Of a stretch of DNA of 64,000 nucleotides, positions 62,270 to 64,000 are shown in pieces (positions within the stretch are counted from its first letter, which is position 1; every line of letters begins with the position of its first letter). Source of the stretch: Yponomeuta sedellus. Its lineage: Eukaryota > Arthropoda > Insecta > Lepidoptera > Yponomeutidae. The DNA lies in assembly GCA_934045075.1 (NCBI GenBank), contig OW203724.1, positions 14,309,473 through 14,373,472 on the forward strand. Direction: 5' to 3'. The translations under genes and the position numbers were made by a program. The notes beneath the pieces are model-generated. The model was not told where the DNA came from, searched no databases, and saw nothing but the letters and a program-made list of their open reading frames with translations.

Positions 62270-62465
62270 ACATAACATTTACATATAGACACATACATTG
62301 CTTCTGGCCCCACACTAGGATACCCTGTGTCGTGGGAACCACGACATCACAAACATGTAAACATCCAAGACCTGGGGTTATTTTTTGATCCCCAGCCGGG
62401 GATCGAACCCGGGACCTCTTAGATGGTAGGCAGATGCGCTACCGCTGTGCCATAGAGGCCGTTGA
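62270..62465 (-). mobile_element. SINE-D copy with intact tRNA-like head
   Basis: The minus strand starts GGCCTCTATGGCACAGCGGT (A box), followed by 'aggtcccgggttcgatcccc' (B box). It then has the body seen at 43.1 kb. The acceptor stem does not pair, so it is a SINE head and not a tRNA gene. Confidence 0.7.
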
Positions 62466-64000
62466 AGATACAATGATACATATCGGAGGACAAAATTGCA
62501 GGCGAGTGAGTTGATCACAACCGAGATACAATTCGCGCATGTCTATTTCAAGTGCAGCCATGCGCGGTACTTATCGTGTTAGGTACTTATTTGTGATAGG
62601 TTAGAGAATATAATAGGTAATAAATGAGCTCATTATAATAAGAAAAAATACAACGTGTGTGGCAATGTTATCCGATAATCTTCACACAACATAAAAATAT
62701 ATTATTCAAAATTTCAATCAAGAGAAACATTTCAATTAAAAATAGATTTTAAATTACTAATAAATATTTAATTACTTTTTCAAATTTTTGCATCATTTAT
62801 TACAAATATTAACACGTATTTTGAGCAAATTAAATACTAACCTATTACGCAGCATTATAACTTCAACAACTGGTTTTTCAGGGTTCTGCTCACTTCAAAA
62901 AGGGTGAAGCAAAATACGAGTAATATGGTGAAAAATTATCAGTACGTTTCTTCAAAGATTTGGCCTCAATTTCTGTCAAACTGATGGCATTTTGTCTTTG
63001 TTGTTCGCTAAAGGTGTTTGCTTTATTCTGTTCGTTCAAAATCAAACTCTGTGTCTAGAAGCCAGGGGTAAAATTGTTTTGTCAAATCAACAAGAGAAAT
63101 AAACCCTTTGTCTCAAGGCGTTAGTTCGATTGTTGGGTCACCAGTCACCGCGACGACTTTTAGCTTGACATTTCTGTAAAGGCCACATCCACGTTTCTTT
63201 TTCTTTGTTTGACGGAATGTTTTATTGGCTAAGAAAGGGTGTTGCTGGATTGTAAACGATATTAACCTTTGAATGCGTAAGGGTGGCCAGGCCAACCTTT
63301 TGTCAACGCTTTGTTTACTTCAATAACTTGTGTACATAAGAGGACATTATTCTCGATGTTGGTGATAGCATAAATGACGGAACAGATTTCAGAATTATAC
63401 TGTTTTTATTACTTAATATTAGCTTACTCTATGGAGCAAATTTTTCATAACGAACAACATAATTATATGGACGTCAACGTAGCCCATAAAACTGTCAATG
63501 GATCGATAAGTCTATCCATCGCGACGAGCGCGAGTATGAGAAAGCACACTTCAATACCGAACTAAGTGCAAGAAAACAAACCAGAGTTATTCGTGAGAAA
63601 TGCCGCATAAAAATAGTATCAATTAAACACCCACGATATATTGTGGCGCTATAGACAATAGCCGATAATGGCGCACGGAGCAATTTCAGCCGGGCCGATG
63701 ACTCGGTGGCACGGAAAGGAAATTGGCAACATAAAAGGCTCGATGTGGCGTTCATATTAGTACCACAATATAATCGTTTTAACACAAGAAATAAATAAAG
63801 CGCTGAGGGCTTCCCCTATGTCCATGGGACAATGGGAGTGTAATAAGATCTTCTGTTTGCGAGCGGCATAATTGTAGCAAATGCGGAGAGCGTCGAGCGC
63901 CGCGATCGGTGATTTATGCTCGCGTTGAAATTACACTCTATTTTATTATTTCCAAAGGATCCTTACACGAGGAGCGAGACTAAATAAATTACGCTTAATT

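Larger units (their letters stand above)
33942..64000 (-). other. dac: Upstream dac intron, 3' part (continues beyond window)
   Basis: No dac exon was recognised upstream of 33941 to the window end, although the first half of DD2 (the motif around N-I-Q-G-L-L) must precede it. The intron is therefore at least 30 kb. 34.0-38.3 kb is single-copy, with two adjacent small hairpins at 34211-34292 and another at 36563-36603. Repeats appear at 38.3, 40.1, 43.1, 48.3, 57.7, 58.6-59.0, 60.2-60.4, 61.2 and 62.3 kb. The rest is single-copy, with CpG-rich blocks listed separately. A nested gene cannot be excluded. Confidence 0.65.

Noticed and set aside
62395..62462. Possible tRNA gene on the minus strand
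   Set aside because: A and B boxes are present but the acceptor stem does not pair, and a SINE body shared with 43.1 kb follows.
1..64000. CRISPR arrays, operons, riboswitches, replication origins
   Set aside because: The window is animal nuclear DNA. No regularly spaced direct repeats or bacterial gene organisation are present.

Overview
The window looks like nuclear DNA of a moth or butterfly (Lepidoptera). It is AT-rich, intron-rich and low in coding density. It carries repeat families typical of lepidopteran genomes: tRNA-headed SINEs, a 5S-rRNA-headed SINE, and the 3' ends of RTE-type LINEs with their 'gtacaataaagaat...' tails. No bacterial, organellar or viral gene organisation is seen. 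The species cannot be named from the sequence alone.

One protein-coding gene can be supported: the 3' end of the insect dachshund gene (dac, a Ski/Sno/Dac-family transcriptional cofactor) on the minus strand. Three coding exons are joined by consistent splice phases: 33941-33795 (the coiled-coil DD2 segment), 31457-31257 (a proline-rich linker) and 21524-21394 (the C-terminal tail and a TAG stop). Together they give 158 residues. A 3' UTR of about 590 nt follows, with AATAAA at 20822-20817, a GU-rich downstream element and two UGUAAAUA (Pumilio-type) sites. The DD1/Ski-like domain and the first half of DD2 are not in the window, so the gene continues beyond base 64000 through an intron of more than 30 kb.

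The most notable observation is at the dac stop codon. The frame stays open for 34 more codons after UAG-CUA, to a second stop at 21291-21289. The extra peptide looks like real protein. It could be reached by stop-codon readthrough, or by an alternative acceptor (CAACAG) with exactly the same phase as the main one. The intron just upstream of the coiled-coil exon ends in a 24-bp RNA hairpin at its likely branch point.

Layout: 1-20.8 kb is intergenic and dense in repeats (SINE families called A to D here, the 5S-derived SINE, RTE tails, a 190-200 bp tandem repeat, foldback elements and perfect palindromes). 20.8-34 kb is the dac 3' end. 34-64 kb is dac intron. Its 48.5-57.6 kb part shows no repeat that I recognise but has several CpG-rich, non-repetitive blocks that may be regulatory. 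Family names are pattern-based calls made by eye; no database was searched.
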